A stretch of DNA of 64,000 bases from Kitagawia praeruptora. Taxonomy: Eukaryota; Streptophyta; Magnoliopsida; Apiales; Apiaceae. The stretch is taken from NCBI GenBank assembly GCA_037693485.1, contig CM075350.1, positions 65,576,001 through 65,640,000 on the forward strand. The letters are read 5' to 3'. The notes beneath the pieces were generated by a model. That model did not search any database. It was given only the letters and a program-made list of their open reading frames with translations, and was not told the DNA's origin. Below, piece after piece: positions 24,249 to 38,300 of the stretch (positions within the stretch are counted from its first letter, which is position 1; each line of letters starts with the position of its first letter). The position numbers and the translations under genes are program-made.

Positions 24249-27200
24249 TCACAGGTGCTTAGCTTTGCTCACTTTTCCTGGTAATGAACAAAAAATATTT
24301 AAATCATAATTAGTTAATCACAATTAGTAAAGAAAATACAGGAATCCAGAATAAGTATTAGCTGGAATTGTATATAACCGTCTTAATCTTCTTGGAACAG
24401 GATGTAGCAGATTCCGGTGTCAGAAAACTTTTTGACAGATCAATGATGTTCTGTGGAAAAGAATTTAACCGATCAGATAGAAGATTAAATAACTAACAAT
24501 AGTTTGATGAAATAAAAAAACAGAACCATGGGTCATTATGTAAAGTTCTTACTTCAGAGAAACTCGATCCTGTTAAACTTTTCGTCTTTGCATCTGATGG
24601 AGATGAAGTGGAAATATTGGTGTCATAAGCATCAGTGACCTTGAAAATATTACTTTCTAAAGGTACATTATCTTCAGTTATCTGAACATTGAAAGTAAAT
24701 TCCTTTCCAGCAATCTCTTTAAGTTTTGTAGGATAGCTGTTGCTTGTTTCATACTACAACATAACGTGCAAAAGAACAATTAAAAAGCGTGGTATCTGAT
24801 GCAAGAAGCAATTTAAAATATAGAATTATGATGAATGCGAAGCATGTAAAATTGAAAATACCTCAGGATTATCACTAATCATCTTTGTAGCGGTTACACC
24901 AACTATACGTCTAACGGCTTTGTCCATCATGACAAAGTTTAATGCCTCAGTACCATCACCAGCAAGCACAACAATTTTGAACCTCTTCTGTGGAACTGGC
25001 ATTATAAGTGTACATTTCGAACATTTGAAGACTCCATCAAGTTTAACGGCATCCTCCTGGCATTTTATGCAGCTAAGGTACCACCACTTCACCACTTCTT
25101 CCACATTAGAAAATTTGACAAAACATGTAAAGTTCTTCTGCAAAATGGATAACATGAAGGAATAAAAAATAAATTAGACCTAAGGACATTTTTATAATTT
25201 TTCGCTTAAACCAAATTTTGCTTTACTTCATCACCTCGAGATCATCAGACTGATTTTTCTCACAAAGCTCTTTTAGGGTTATGGACTCAATAACAGGAAT
25301 TGGTGTTGTTTGGGTTGGAGAAGATAAAGTATTCTCAGAGATCTTATAACCTTCTTCATCAAGTCTAACAAAATAGATTGGGAATCAAAAAATGGACAAA
25401 GAAGTTTAATTTACTTAAACAATAAAATTAACCAAAAAAATATATTTAACTAATATAAATGGTGCAACTAAGTATCTACGTGATAGTTGGAAACCTGAGC
25501 TTCATTGCAGTAACATATTCATTGTCCAGATTTAGATAAATCTTTGTTGATGGAAGACTATTTATCTGAACAGAACCTGAAACACGTTTGTGGCATTATG
25601 TGAATATAATTAGATACATCTAAACATGCTAAAGTGCAAAACAAATATGGTTTATATAATAGACTTAGGTAGTGTTTGGGAGTGCTGTTCCGGAAAGCTA
25701 CAGTAGCTTTTAGCACAAAAGCAGGTAAAATAGCGTTTGGTAAAAAATAAAAGCTGCTTTTGGGGAAAGTGCTTTTTTTATAAAAGCTGCTTTTTTTAAA
25801 AGCAGATAAGAGATGCTTTTCAAAAAAGCTGCTTCTAAAAATTAAGCGGACAGTAGGTAATAAAACCTGCCATCAAACCCCAGCTCCTGCATCTTTTTTT
25901 AAAACAATTTTACTGCTCTGCTCTTCCATGTTTGTTTAATAAGGTAATACAATCCTATACAAAATCAATCTTCACTATATATATAAATATAAAGTTGTGT
26001 ATTCAGAAAAATAGGGTTTATAGGTAGCAGGTTCAAGCCTTGGTTCAACCTCGATTAGTGGTACTCTTCTTCCCTCTTTTACATGATCTTCTATATGCTT
26101 TTATTGTCAATTTTCATATTTGTCATGAATGAATTAGTAGTGCTTTTAGTAGTGATCGAATTTATGTCAAAAGTTCACAAAAAGGAGTCACATAATCGTA
26201 CCTTCATATGTTTTCATATTAGCATATATATGTGGCATTGGTGTTTTTCAAATATGTAAATTGTAGACCGTAGATGCTATCATGCTAATGCATATATCCT
26301 GCTTATAATACACATGCTTGCCTTGTTTGCTTTGAATAATGAGCTACGTGACTTGGTGACTGGTGCCTTATATGTCAGATGAGTTATTGACACTATTGAT
26401 CTTTGTACATGTAATCTAAAGGTAGCAAAACAATTTTCTGGATCTGGTGCCTTATAACCGTAGACATTGTTTAGTAATTGAGTGTTAATAATGATTTCCA
26501 ATTAATGATATTGAATTTTTGGTGCAAAAGTAAGGTATATGCATGGACTTGTATATAACATCGGAACTACATGTTTGTTTGTCTTATTTAAATATCATTC
26601 ATAGAAGTTGCAGAGCATGTTGTTGGTTACTTAACAATTCCTTCAACTTGATTGGTTTTGTTAATGTGTGAACTTATGGTTGTTTGTGCCATTCTTGATC
26701 CTGAAAGTGACAATTGAATTGCTTATCTTTTGTCCATATTTTCTCCACATCGTTGTTTATTGTTGACATTGGCATGTGCTTGGGATAAATACTATGTCTT
26801 ATTTTTGTGATTCATTTGTTCAGTCATGGTAAAGGGGATATTCCATTCGAAAGGGCTGTTAAAAGAATGCATATTCGACACTGTTCTTTTTCCATTTTGT
26901 GGTTTCATTTACTTTAAAGGATGGTGAATTCTGAGTTTGGCTGGCTACACTATACTAACATTATGGCCAACCTGTTCAGGTCCCTAGGGAAGTACCCTGT
27001 AATATATAAAACTTGGATATACATAATCATAAATGCATACGTGGTTTCCTTTTTGGTGAATAGGGCTTGCTCTTGGCAATTTAATTTTGTGTAGTAGTAT
27101 TTCTGTAGATAATAATCATCATCTGTGAAAACCCGGGAATATATTCACAGCATTAATTTTTTTTTTTTTGAACACGTATATACTCTCTGTTTGTATATCA

Positions 27201-30200
27201 GGGACATTGCCTTTAATCCTAATGAGGGTTGTAATATTTATATTTGTGACTTTTTACTTCTACTATTAAGGATTCTCTTATTATGGGATATGTAGGTATG
27301 ATAAAATGGGTGGGGTATATATAACCTAGAACGCCTTCCTCTTAATGATGTTGGGGTCTAACGCCCGTAATGCTTGTGCAATGAAATGTTCGTGTTTCTA
27401 TTCTTTTCTCGTGCTTTTCTGCTACCTACATGTTGTTCATAATCAATAGAAGGTTACTTAATTCAGTTCTGTTTTCGAATGCACACAGTCATACAGTGTA
27501 TCTACAAGTTCTTGTGCTCCCTTTATCATATGCTTGTCAATTTGGTTGGTAGTGTTTTTCTTCACATTTTTCGTTTCGTTGCTATTTCACTGAATCACCT
27601 CTATATTTTGTGTTGCAATCAGTAAAGAAGTTTATGAGAAGATAAATTGTAAAAGGGTTCATAACATTTCTTCTCTTAATTAGTTTTTTCATTAAATCAT
27701 TTATAATTTGTTTTGATTATAAGTGTACAAGATGACAAGTAACACTCAAAAAAATACAACTCAAGAATCAATCCAAGAATCTGGGAGGACTACGGAAGCA
27801 AAATGGACTTTGAGTACTACACACGTCTTTTGTGATGTTTGTGTACAAGCTATTCAGAAGGGAATGCGTCCCTCTACACATTTCAGTCTCGAAGGATGGA
27901 AATTTGTTATTTCAAATTTTAATAGCATTACTGGTGAAAACTATACCAAAAGAATTTTGAAAAATAAGTGGGATTTATTGAGGACGGAATGGAAATTGTG
28001 GAAGGAATTAATTGGTAAAGAAACTGGATTAGGTTGGAATCCAAGGTTAGAGACCGTAGATGCTACTCCAGATTGGTGGGAGAATAAAATTAAGGTATTC
28101 TACATTCTTATATTTTAATTCCACTTTATTAATTTTCTTATTAGATTCTTATTCTTTGTATTTAATTAATTGCAGATTAACAAGAAGTATGCCAAATTTC
28201 GTAAGAAAGGATTGGAACCTGACCTTGTTAGCAAGAACGACTTTATGTTTGGGAGTACAGTGGCAACCGGAGAGTTTGCTTGGACTCCATCTTCATATTC
28301 TAATGTGCCATTGGTCAGTCATCCAAATCGTGCTGATAAAAATGTTGTTAACCTGAATGATTCTGAGGATGATCAGCTTGAACAGAGTATGGAAAGGTTT
28401 TTAGAGGAAGATGATGATGATGCCATGTCAGATGGTGCGACAAGTCTAGGTAAAAGGCAGAGAAAAGGTAAAGAAAAAATTGAATCCGGCTCTAATGTGA
28501 GTGAAGACAAGCCGAAAAAAGGTAAAATACAAAAGGGAGGAGTTGCGGCCAAACTAAGATCTGATATATCAAAGTTGGTGGCAACCGTCGAGAAAAAAGC
28601 TACTTCAGAGGCTGGTTATACTATTAAAGATGCCATGGATGATTTACATAGTATTCCTGATATTGTGAAGGGTAGTGACTTGTACTTTTTGGCTGTGTCA
28701 ATGTTTGAGCATAAAGCAAAAAGAGAACTCTGGAAACACTTGGAGACCGCGGAGGCTAAAGTTGGTTGGTTGAAATATCAAAAACATGGCGATAAATGAA
28801 AGATATAAATTAATATGGATACTCATCTTAATTTAACATGTTACTATTTTGCATTTGGATGATTGTATTAGACTATTACATTGGCATTTCTTTTGTGAGA
28901 CACAATTTATTTTAATAAATATTAGCTATGCTCAATTATGAATATTTGTTGAAAGCTAATATATTTTTTTTATTTTCAGCTTAATAGATATGAATGATCT
29001 TACTGTACACACTATCGATGACGAGGTCGATGATAAAGATGACTTTTGGGATTTGGTAAAATGTACAACTGCTTTAATTGTAGAGTACTATTGCACATTC
29101 CTACATAAGGAACCGTGCATGACTTCTTATCAAACAGGACATAAATGGATGCAAGAAATATTATCTATGAATGGGACTCGATGCAAAAATATGTTTCGAA
29201 TGGAAAAAGAAACATTTTTCCAATTATGTAATGACTTGGAAAGCATGTATCAACTAAGATCTTCAAGGAGGATGGCAGTTATTGAAAAAGTAGGAATATT
29301 CATCTTTATAATAGCTCAAGGTGCATCGAATAGACATGCACAAGAACGCTTTCAACATTCCGGTGAAACAATTAGTCGTGTTTTTCATGAGGTTCTACAA
29401 GCAGTTTGTTTGTTAGCCGGGGATATGATAAAACCTGATGATCCAGAATTTAAAGAAATTCCATCTCACATCCGTAACGACCGCAGATATATGCCTCATT
29501 TCAAGGTAAAAAATATAGTATTTAATTTTGTAGTTAGTTAACCAATATGATAATTTTTATTTGTGTCTATTTAGGATTGTATTGGCGCGATTGATGGCAC
29601 TCACGTGCATGCATGTGTACCCGTAAATGATCAAGTGCGTTTTGTGGGAAGGAAAAATCTACCAACGCAAAATGTGATGGCAGCGTGTAGTTTTGATATG
29701 CGTTTTACATATGTTCTAGCAGGTTGGGAAGGCACAGCTCATGATGCTCGTGTTTTTAATGCAGCCATTAATATGCCAAATTCTAATTTTCCATCTCCAC
29801 CGCATGGTAAGATTGATCACATTAAAACATGTAAAATTATACATATGTGAACTAACATTTTTTATTAATAATGACAGGTAAATACTACTTGGTAGATGCT
29901 GGATATCCTCAAACAGTACAATATGTTGGCCCGTACAAAGGAGTTAAATATCATCTTCCTGATTTTCGGCGTGGTCAACCACCACAAGGATACCAAGAAA
30001 TATTTAACAAGGCACATTCATCACTTAGAAGCTGCATTGAAAGAACTTTTGGAGTTTGGAAAAAAAGGTGGAAGATTTTGTCAAATATGCCCTCGTACTG
30101 GTTTAGTGCTCAAAGGAATATCGTTGTCGCAACAATGGCACTACATAATTATATTAGACTACATTCTAGTGGCGATACAATTTTTAATAGGATTGATGCA

Positions 30201-30822
30201 AATCCAGAATTTGTGCCAAGAGATATTTTTACGGATCGTATATCAACATCAATGGACCAAAGCCAAAGAAACAGTAGAACAAGTGATGTGGACTTGCTTC
30301 GAAATCAAATTGCATCCAGTTTGATGATGGCATCCTAATTCATTTCAATTATTTTAATTTACTTTGCTTTGCTGAACTGAATGTGAGAATTATTATGGTA
30401 ACATTAATTTTATTAAAGTGTTCATTTTTATATTTTTAATTGTACTAGCTAGTTTGTCCTGTAAAGATATTGTTAAATAACAAATTTTTAAAAATTATTT
30501 ACCAAACGCTTATTTATCAGCTTTTCATTCAACAACAGATTAATTATGAATTTTACCAAACACTCAACAGCTTTTTCTGACAGCAGCTTTTTCTGACAGT
30601 GCTTTTTTCCACAGCTACAGTAGTTTTTAACAGCAATCCCAAACAGAGCCTTACTCTTACATATTTTCAGCTTTGAGCTAGTGACAATAACAATTATAGG
30701 ACGTTCGTTAATTTTCTGATACATCTCATCAGTGGTAACAGCGAATTGTCCCCAAACAGTAACTTTATGAGAGTACCTTGATTGTGAGTTATTATTTCGA
30801 TGTTAGTTAATAAAAAATCATG

Positions 30823-30854
<32 letters not shown>

Positions 30855-31643
30855 CTGCGTAATTCACTATTAAATATAATCAGTACCTTCCATCAGTAAT
30901 CCTGAATTTGACAATATTCTTCTCTCCAAACATTGTCTGAATAGGTCTCACATTTTCGAAATCTTCAAGTACACCGATTATATCTATAAAATTAGATAAT
31001 GGAAATGTTACTAAAATTAGTACAAATTACGTATAGATGGACAATCGAAAAAAGATTAATGTATAAGTATTAATTATAGTTACCTGTTGAAAATTCCGGG
31101 CTTTCAACATTCTCATAACTTGATGCAAGTTTGTACAATTCACTAAGATCGACAAATTCAAACTTATGATATGGTATCATAAAGTCATCTTCAAGCAACT
31201 TTTCAACCGTTGTCGAGTTGGAGAAGTTAATAAGATAATTGGAACTCATAGGCTTCAATGTACCCTTAGTCTCTCTTGTATAAAAATTAGATATGACGTA
31301 AAGTCCTCCTTCAACCATCTTATCAGCAATGGATTTCCAATTATCAGCATATACAAAAGCATGAACATGGAAGTTCTGTATATAAAAAAATGGAAAGATT
31401 AAGTAAATAAGATATGTAAATGGACTAAAACCTAATAAACTTATAAGGAAACTTAGATCATAAATTATCAATGCTACTGTTGTAATATATACTTACATCA
31501 TCATCAAGCAAAATCAAATTGTAACCTTTCAGTGGATCACGACTTTCTTTTGAAGATGATATAGATGGCCACATCCTTGTCAAACGGACCTTAATTCTCC
31601 ATGTTGTTCGAGATGTGTCGAGTGAGGATAATGAATCAAACAT
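24249..31643 (-). CDS. RPA70-like protein gene 3, full-length form with intronic transposon
   Basis: Minus-strand exons: 31643-31497, 31375-31084, 30983-30887, 30776-30661, then after a large intron 25577-25480, about 25366-25235, about 25140-24862 and smaller ones to a stop near 24249. The first exons give two OB folds (WRIKVRLTRMWPSIS, GGLYVISNFYTRETKG, YSHKVTVWGQF). Later ones give the C-terminal zinc-binding fold, with CIKCQ and CSKC as the C4 pairs, as in replication protein A subunit 1. This is the only one of the three paralogues with that domain. The PIF/Harbinger element lies in the intron between 30660 and 25578, in the opposite orientation, so correct splicing remains possible. The probable role is coating single-stranded DNA during Helitron rolling-circle transposition. 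Confidence 0.7.
27732..28799 (+). CDS. PIF/Harbinger ORF1, Myb/SANT-like DNA-binding protein
   Basis: Two exons, 27732-28094 and 28176-28799, join in frame through a GT...AG intron to give about 328 residues. The ATG at 27732 is the first methionine. Residues about 22-120 form the Myb/SANT-like domain of Harbinger ORF1 proteins (KWTLSTTHVFCDVCVQAIQ, KNKWDLLRTEWKLWKEL, with conserved W and the GWNP motif). The rest is a polar, acidic then basic region (ERFLEEDDDDAMSD, KRQRKGKEK) with a probable nuclear localisation signal. In known systems this protein binds the transposon ends and brings transposase into the nucleus. It lies about 190 bp before the transposase gene. Confidence 0.88.
28990..30338 (+). 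CDS. PIF/Harbinger DDE transposase
   Basis: Exons 28990-29505, 29575-29806 and 29878-30338 join in phase for 402 residues, normal for plant Harbinger transposases. The N-terminal part (about 60-150) has the family helix-turn-helix region (RFQHSGETISRVFHEVLQ). The nuclease core starts in exon 2: first D in GAIDGTHVHA, second D in GWEGTAHDARVF, and E in SCIERTFGVWKKRW near the end. KYYLVDAGYP and MALHNYIR are further family signatures. It cuts at the terminal repeats and inserts at TWA sites, matching the TTA duplication. No frameshift or stop is seen. It acts in the nucleus with the ORF1 product. Confidence 0.93.
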
Positions 31644-32359
31644 GGTTTAATCTAAAATTATGGAAGTTATTAGAAATCAACATAAACGTACATAACATAA
31701 AATTAAGAACATGACAAAGTCAAGTACAAATGTTGTTCTCAAAATAATAGATAATTGTAAAACTACCTTTGCTATAGAGTTCTGCAATGGACGTATGTAC
31801 TGCAATAGTGATAGGATAATCTCTATTTTATGGGCATATTATGATTTGTTTCATTCCATCAATCAAGGAAGAGATATATGCACAAATAATATATTTGAAA
31901 TGATCATCTGTGTCATGCTATCTAATTCCACTGATCAAGGAAAAGATTTTTTTTAATTGATATATATCTGCTTCTGTTATAAATTTTAACAAAAATGTAA
32001 TCGGTGATTGTTATCATAAAATATGATCATAGCATATATAACCGTCTTAATAATAATTGATACACTTAACAAATATATGCTAAATATATTTCAAAATTAA
32101 ATCTTTATTTAATTTTAAATTGATTTACTTTTGAAAAATAAATTCTTGACAGTTATGAGACTACTCAATAATTAATTTCATACAATTTAATAGAACATAT
32201 ATTTTTAAAGCAAAAAAAAAAAAAGAAATTTGTAAGCATAATAGTAGTAAATGGAGAAATGAATAAATTCTCTTAATTCTTTAAGAGACCAAAAGGGCAT
32301 CTACGTTATAATGTTAAAAATGATAAAATCAAAATAAGAAACTAAATAATGGAAAAATC
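31644..32359. other. AT-rich spacer between RepHel and RPA-like gene 3
   Basis: No gene is recognised. It should hold the promoter of RPA-like gene 3 and the 3' end of RepHel. A poly-A run lies near 32212-32225. Nothing else stands out. Confidence 0.5.
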
Positions 32360-35300
32360 TCATCTGTCAAGAACAGGAAGATTATAAAATACTTCATCAA
32401 ATACAACATTGGCTGTGAAATGACTTGATTTCCCATTATCGCCTTCAATTAAAATGTGCAATCCATCAGGAGATGTGACTCGTGAAACAGCTACATATAG
32501 TTGGCCATGGGAGAATGCTGGACGTGGTAGAAACAATCCAACTGTATCCAAAGACTAGCCTTGACTCTTGTTAATAGTCATTGCGAAACAAATTTGAAGT
32601 GGAAACTGTATTCTCTTGAAAACAAATGGGAAATGTGTATCTGTTGGTTCCATTTCAATTCTTGGTATAAGATGCTTTGTACCGGCATGGGATCCCGTTA
32701 AGATTTTGCACTCAACGCTGTTCTTCAGACATCTTGTTAGTACCATTCTAGTACCATTACACAAACCCATAATCTGATTAAGGTTCCTCATTAACATGAC
32801 AACAGCACCTACCTTCAATTTTAGATCATGCTTTGGAATGGATGGCATATTAATCAAATTGAGATATTCGATTGGAAAAGAAGATTCAAGTTCATCATTA
32901 TTTTCAACACCTGAATCATCAATTGAATCTTGACTGAGATATGTATGTGTAATACCTGGAATCAGATTTAAAACATGAGAGTTGACATCATCCACTAATG
33001 CATTTGTTGGTGTAAGAATGGCTCTTTCCTTGAGATATGACGCTTTTGAAAAGTTGTCTTCAAAATCTGGATAAGTGACTTTAACAATATCCTTAACAGA
33101 GTTGCTGAAGTTTTCAACTAAGAAATTCTTGGGAATTATAATTTCTGGATCAGAGCAAACCTCATGCGGATGTATGTTCTGTATTTTTCCATCTCCCACG
33201 TCAAGCACCCATTTATTAAATTCAGCAATCTTCTGGTTTTCAAGTTCAGTCTTTCCACGTCCTAAGCGCATATTATTCTTAAGTAGAAAAACTTTGCAGT
33301 GTCGCCACAGGAGTGACTGGTTTAATGAAGACTGTACTACCTCAGTTCTTGTAGCTTTAGGAATCACATGTAATATTTGGCGAAAATCACCTCCAAAAAC
33401 AATCGTAATGCCACCAAATGGGATATTTTTATTGGATGGATTGATTGATGACATTATATCTCTAAAACAACGATCGACAGATTCAAAAGCATGGCGATGC
33501 TGCATGGGAGCCTCATCCCAAATGACCAAACTGGTATTCTTAATCAAATCAGCAATATCATAACCATGTTTAATACCAGCAACTGAATAACGGTCCAATT
33601 TGAGAGGTATGTGAAAGCGAGAATGTGCGGTTCTACCACCTGGTATTAAAGTTGCAGCAGTACCAGATGATGCAACTGGAAGTACAATTTTACCTTCACT
33701 GCGCAAGCGACAACACAATGTTTTCCACAAAAAAGTTTTACCACAACCACCACTTCCGTATACGAAAAAAAGACCTCCACTATCTTTATTGACAGATTCC
33801 TTGACTGAATTATATACCTCTAACTGTTCAGTATTCAACGTTTTAAAGCACTTGTCATGCTCTTCAGCCATGCTCCTTCTATCATATCCAGTCTCTTCTT
33901 CAATTAAACGGTTAGTTGCAATATGCAGATATGAAGCTTCTGGATATGGCATGTTTGGAAAATCTTTCAATGATTTACCAACACCATTCAAAAGCTTTTC
34001 AACCTCTGCAAAATATTTTTTTTAATAAAATAAATTAAATATATTAACAAAATATTAAAAAAATTTAATGTGCTTTTGAATATTCAATTTGTGGATATAG
34101 ATATTACCTGCAAGTGTATAATTTTCTAAGTCAACATCAGAAAGGTTGAGTTCCTGGTTTCCAGAAATTTTTCTTTTCAGGTACAAAATATCTTCCGACA
34201 AAGGTCTCCAATTCTGAGCCCATAATTTATGCGGATTTGCTATAGGACAATTTGTTATAATATGAACAAACATAGAACGGAGTTGGATGGGCATGCCAGA
34301 TTCAGAATTTTCTCTAAGGGTAGAATGCCATTGATTGTCATCTTTAAGAAGGCCAAGTACCTCACATGCCTCTTTGTACGTACTATAAACACGACGATCA
34401 ACAGTTCTTAAGTCATGGAATGATGTCGCACCTTTATTACGTAATAGAAGCATTCTCAAATAAAATGTGTCTCCCTGTGATGCATGAATCTCTGTCAATC
34501 TACCAATAACAATTCCTCTTTCCCTTTGTTTCCACTTACACGACCCAGGTTGCCATGTAAATCCTCTTGGAAATTCTTGGTAAGTGTACTCTCTAGCAGC
34601 TGGAATGGTTTTGTTGGCAACAAACCATGCTTCCAACTTACTTTTCCTGTTTGATGCTTGGCTTGCAACTTTTTCCAAATCACTATTAACATTGAAAGTC
34701 ACATTTTTACCACCTTCAATATGAACTGGCAAACGCTCCACAGAAGGATACCGATAGTGAATATCAAATCCTAATAATCGCCATGCAGCTTCCGAAGCAC
34801 ATACATAACGACCATCAAGAAAATGTCTAACCTCATCAACTGGTTTAGACTTATCTGGACTAACAGAGCTTCCTTTTTTCCTCCGTATCATCATGGTAGC
34901 TGTATCATGACCCTTAAGGCAATACTTAAACAAATATTTCAGAGATCGTGAATTATTGCAGACTTCCAAATTCATATGACATTGAAATCGAATCAACAAA
35001 TCTCGATTATACGGTACAACAAACTGATTGTCTAGTAATTGATGATTCTTTTCAATAGTCCGGTTCATTTTTCTTTGCCGATAAACAGGAAAACCACAAT
35101 CATCAAAGAATGTGTGACCATTGTACCTATGGGCATTTGTAGATAGTAATCATTTGTTACTTGATTAATCATAACATGTCATTTTAAAAAGTATTAGAAT
35201 AATATACAATAAATGTAAAGATGTCTAAATAAAGTGCACACTTTTTAAAAAATAAATAACATTATATCTATGTACCTTTTTGGGAAATGACGCCCACATT

Positions 35301-38300
35301 TACCATTTGACATACATGGAGAATATGAAAAATCCTTTCCACACGGTCCATGGATCATGAAATTTTTAACGGCATTATATCCAACTGGATCAGTCTCTTT
35401 GTGTGGTATTTCCGCTGAGACCAAGTGATCAATTTCTTCTATACTATTTGGACGATCATCAAGATGCAACCAAATCAACATATGAGCATGAGGTAGTCCT
35501 CGCTTTTGAAACTTGTTATGCTAAACTCACGCAAGCGCACGTAGTCACAAGTAATACAATTAAAGTTCGTTCCACAGAGATCTTGGTTAAGTTTTACTCA
35601 GAAAATATGTCTATGCAATAATGTATGGTTTTAATTCACTGCTAAGAAAATAACAAATATGGTTTGATTAACTAAATTAAACTAAGATGCAAATTAATAA
35701 ACTAACAAATAACGAGAATTAAAATCGAATTACTTATATGAGAATAACATGGAATCCTAGTTTCATTATCTACTTCACTTAGAGTTGCAGCCTTCGATTA
35801 AAACATGCGATGGTTTTGATATCTGATCGAATAACACGAAAAGAGTAAAAGTTACCTCTCGGTATACTAGTACCAATCTAAACATACATCCACAAAAGAG
35901 ATAGAAGATGAGTAGGCACCTATTATGTTTAGACCCTATATCTCTATAGAATTTGAAAACATAAAGGTTGAAGCACAAGTTATTCACTTAGATCACATAG
36001 GGTAGCATAATATCTCTATTCATGCCACAAATCATGATGCTTAACATCAACCTATCCTATGCTAGCATGGCAAGTTCTAAATCTCAAGATCCACTCTCGT
36101 TTAGCAAGAGATTAACAAATTAGATGTTCGCGACGCACCTAAATTCATTAAGCACAACCATACAAGGATATCAATAATTCACCACACATAAATCTCTAAG
36201 GCATGCAAACTACTAAGCTACATAGATAAATCCACTAGGACCCCACGATAACGATTAGTTCATAATCGAACCTTTCGTCACCATGGGATTTGATGAAAGC
36301 ATGGTAGTAAACAAGATAAAGAAGATGAATAAATCGATAATAAGATAAGGTTTAGCGAACAAATCCGGAAAAGTAATGAGCATCCACAAGATACGCCTAA
36401 CAAAGGAATACAAGAAAACTATGTCTAGATCTTCTTGTTGTCACGATCCTCGCCTTGGCTTCTCTCCCTTCTTGCTCTGGACGAATTTTGTGTGTAGGAT
36501 GTGTAGATGATTATTTTTCTGTGCCCCAAGGTGTGTATTTATAGCCCCCAAGTGCCTCCTTGACCAAGCAATTACCGTATTTGAAATAGGATAGAATTCC
36601 GGTAATTTTCCATCTTTAATTGAAATAGAGTTGCAATTCCCATGTTTAAAACTGATTCTGGAACGTTCTGGTCGTCCAAAGCAATCACAATGTGGATTAG
36701 GAGAAGATTTAATGCAGTTTCCTATTAGAAATTGAGTTCCAGAAATTTTCTGCCGAGACCCCGCGCGGCCGCGCGCGCCATAAGCCAAATCCAGCGCGCC
36801 CGCGCCTGGTGAAATTCTGCTTTCCAGTTGAGCGCGCCCGCGCGCAGATGCATTAAAATTGGCCGCGCCCGCGCGCACCTAGTTCTGCACAGATTGAATT
36901 TTAGTCCTTCAACTGTTTTCTCCTTCCATTTATTTTGCAACTTCGATCCTCATTTCTTTAAGCTTAGAGACACTGTTTATTCACTGAAAATTCCATACTT
37001 GCACCTAGAATTATATCCTGCACAATTCTCACAAAACACATTAAAACACACCAATACTTGAGATACAAAACACCAATTTAAGCCAAAATAGAATGATCCA
37101 AGTGGATATAAATCCACTTATCAAAACTCAATGACATACATAACTGTTAAAATACACCAACAATTAACAGTGTCATTTATTCAAATTAATCAAATATTTT
37201 AATATTACTTTATAAGGAATAAGGAATTTACCTCCAATGCATCGACCAAAATAATTTTTGTTTTTTATAAGATCAACCAATTGATCAAGCTTCAGTTTAA
37301 AAACCTTTGAAACAACGTCCGGTGCATCAGCTACATCGACACCAGGCATGTGGCTCAACATGCTCTGAATTTCAGGCCATTTGGTGTTGCAAGTCATTGT
37401 AAGGAAGAAGGACGGATGACCAATACTTCTACAAATAGCAAGGGAGTCCTTAAAATACTGAGACATATATCTACGTGAACCTGTAAATGTAGCAGGTAGG
37501 ATAACATTTTTCCCCTGACATGTTGGATTTGTATCGCCTTTACGTATTGAATCACGGATAGAATTGTATAAATCTGACCGAATAGTTTTCTGATTCTTCT
37601 TAATCCAATCAAGTCGGTACTGTTCAACTGAAGTGAATGCATCTACATCATATTGTTGCCAAAGACGACCACACAAATGAGGAGTTAAACCTGCAGAAAA
37701 AGAGAAAACAATCTAAATTTGTTAATAACGGTAAATCAGGTAAATATTTGGATATGTTTATTGCAAAAGTAGATAAATACCTTCTGCTGCTCTAATCATT
37801 AGTTTATAAGCATGGTATTCTCGCATGGAAACATAGCACCTTTATTTTGATTCCTCATCATCATCGGCATCCTCTACTATTTTAGGAGGTGGACCACCAT
37901 GTTTACCCATCAATGGAATTTTCGTGTGAAATCCTTCATCACCATGAGGAAAAAGCAAAGGATATTGTAAAGGCATGAAATGAGCATTCGTTTCAAAAAT
38001 CCTCTGTAGTTTTTTTATTTTTCATCTGCACTACAATATCTCGTGTTCCGCAAGAATCTTCAAGGTCACCAACAATTAAAGCACCAACCTCATTAGATGG
38101 CCCAACAATATTAGGCCGTCCACTCGCTGATTTGCATGAAACCAATTCTAACTCTACTTCTTCTGGTTCATTATTCTTGAAACGGTCCCTTGCCATACGA
38201 AAACTATGTACCAATCGATTATTTTCATCAAGCATCAACAATAAACCTTGAACAATGCTCGGATCAGTGGAATCACTTCCAGGAACAGCTTTCTGTTTGT

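Larger units (their letters stand above)
25668..30650 (+). mobile_element. Complete PIF/Harbinger DNA transposon
   Basis: The element is 4983 bp with TSD TTA (25665-25667 and 30651-30653). Terminal inverted repeats begin GGTAGTGTTTGGGAGTGCTG (left) and GGCTCTGTTTGGGATTGCTG (right, minus strand). Subterminal zones at both ends are rich in AAAGCTGCTTTT-like words, probable transposase binding sites. It encodes both proteins the superfamily needs: a Myb/SANT-like ORF1 and a DDE transposase, both on the plus strand. Both splice into open frames without visible stops, so it looks potentially autonomous. The first 2 kb (25850-27720) are non-coding. TSD, TIR and gene pair agree, so classification is secure; activity is inferred. 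Confidence 0.95.
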
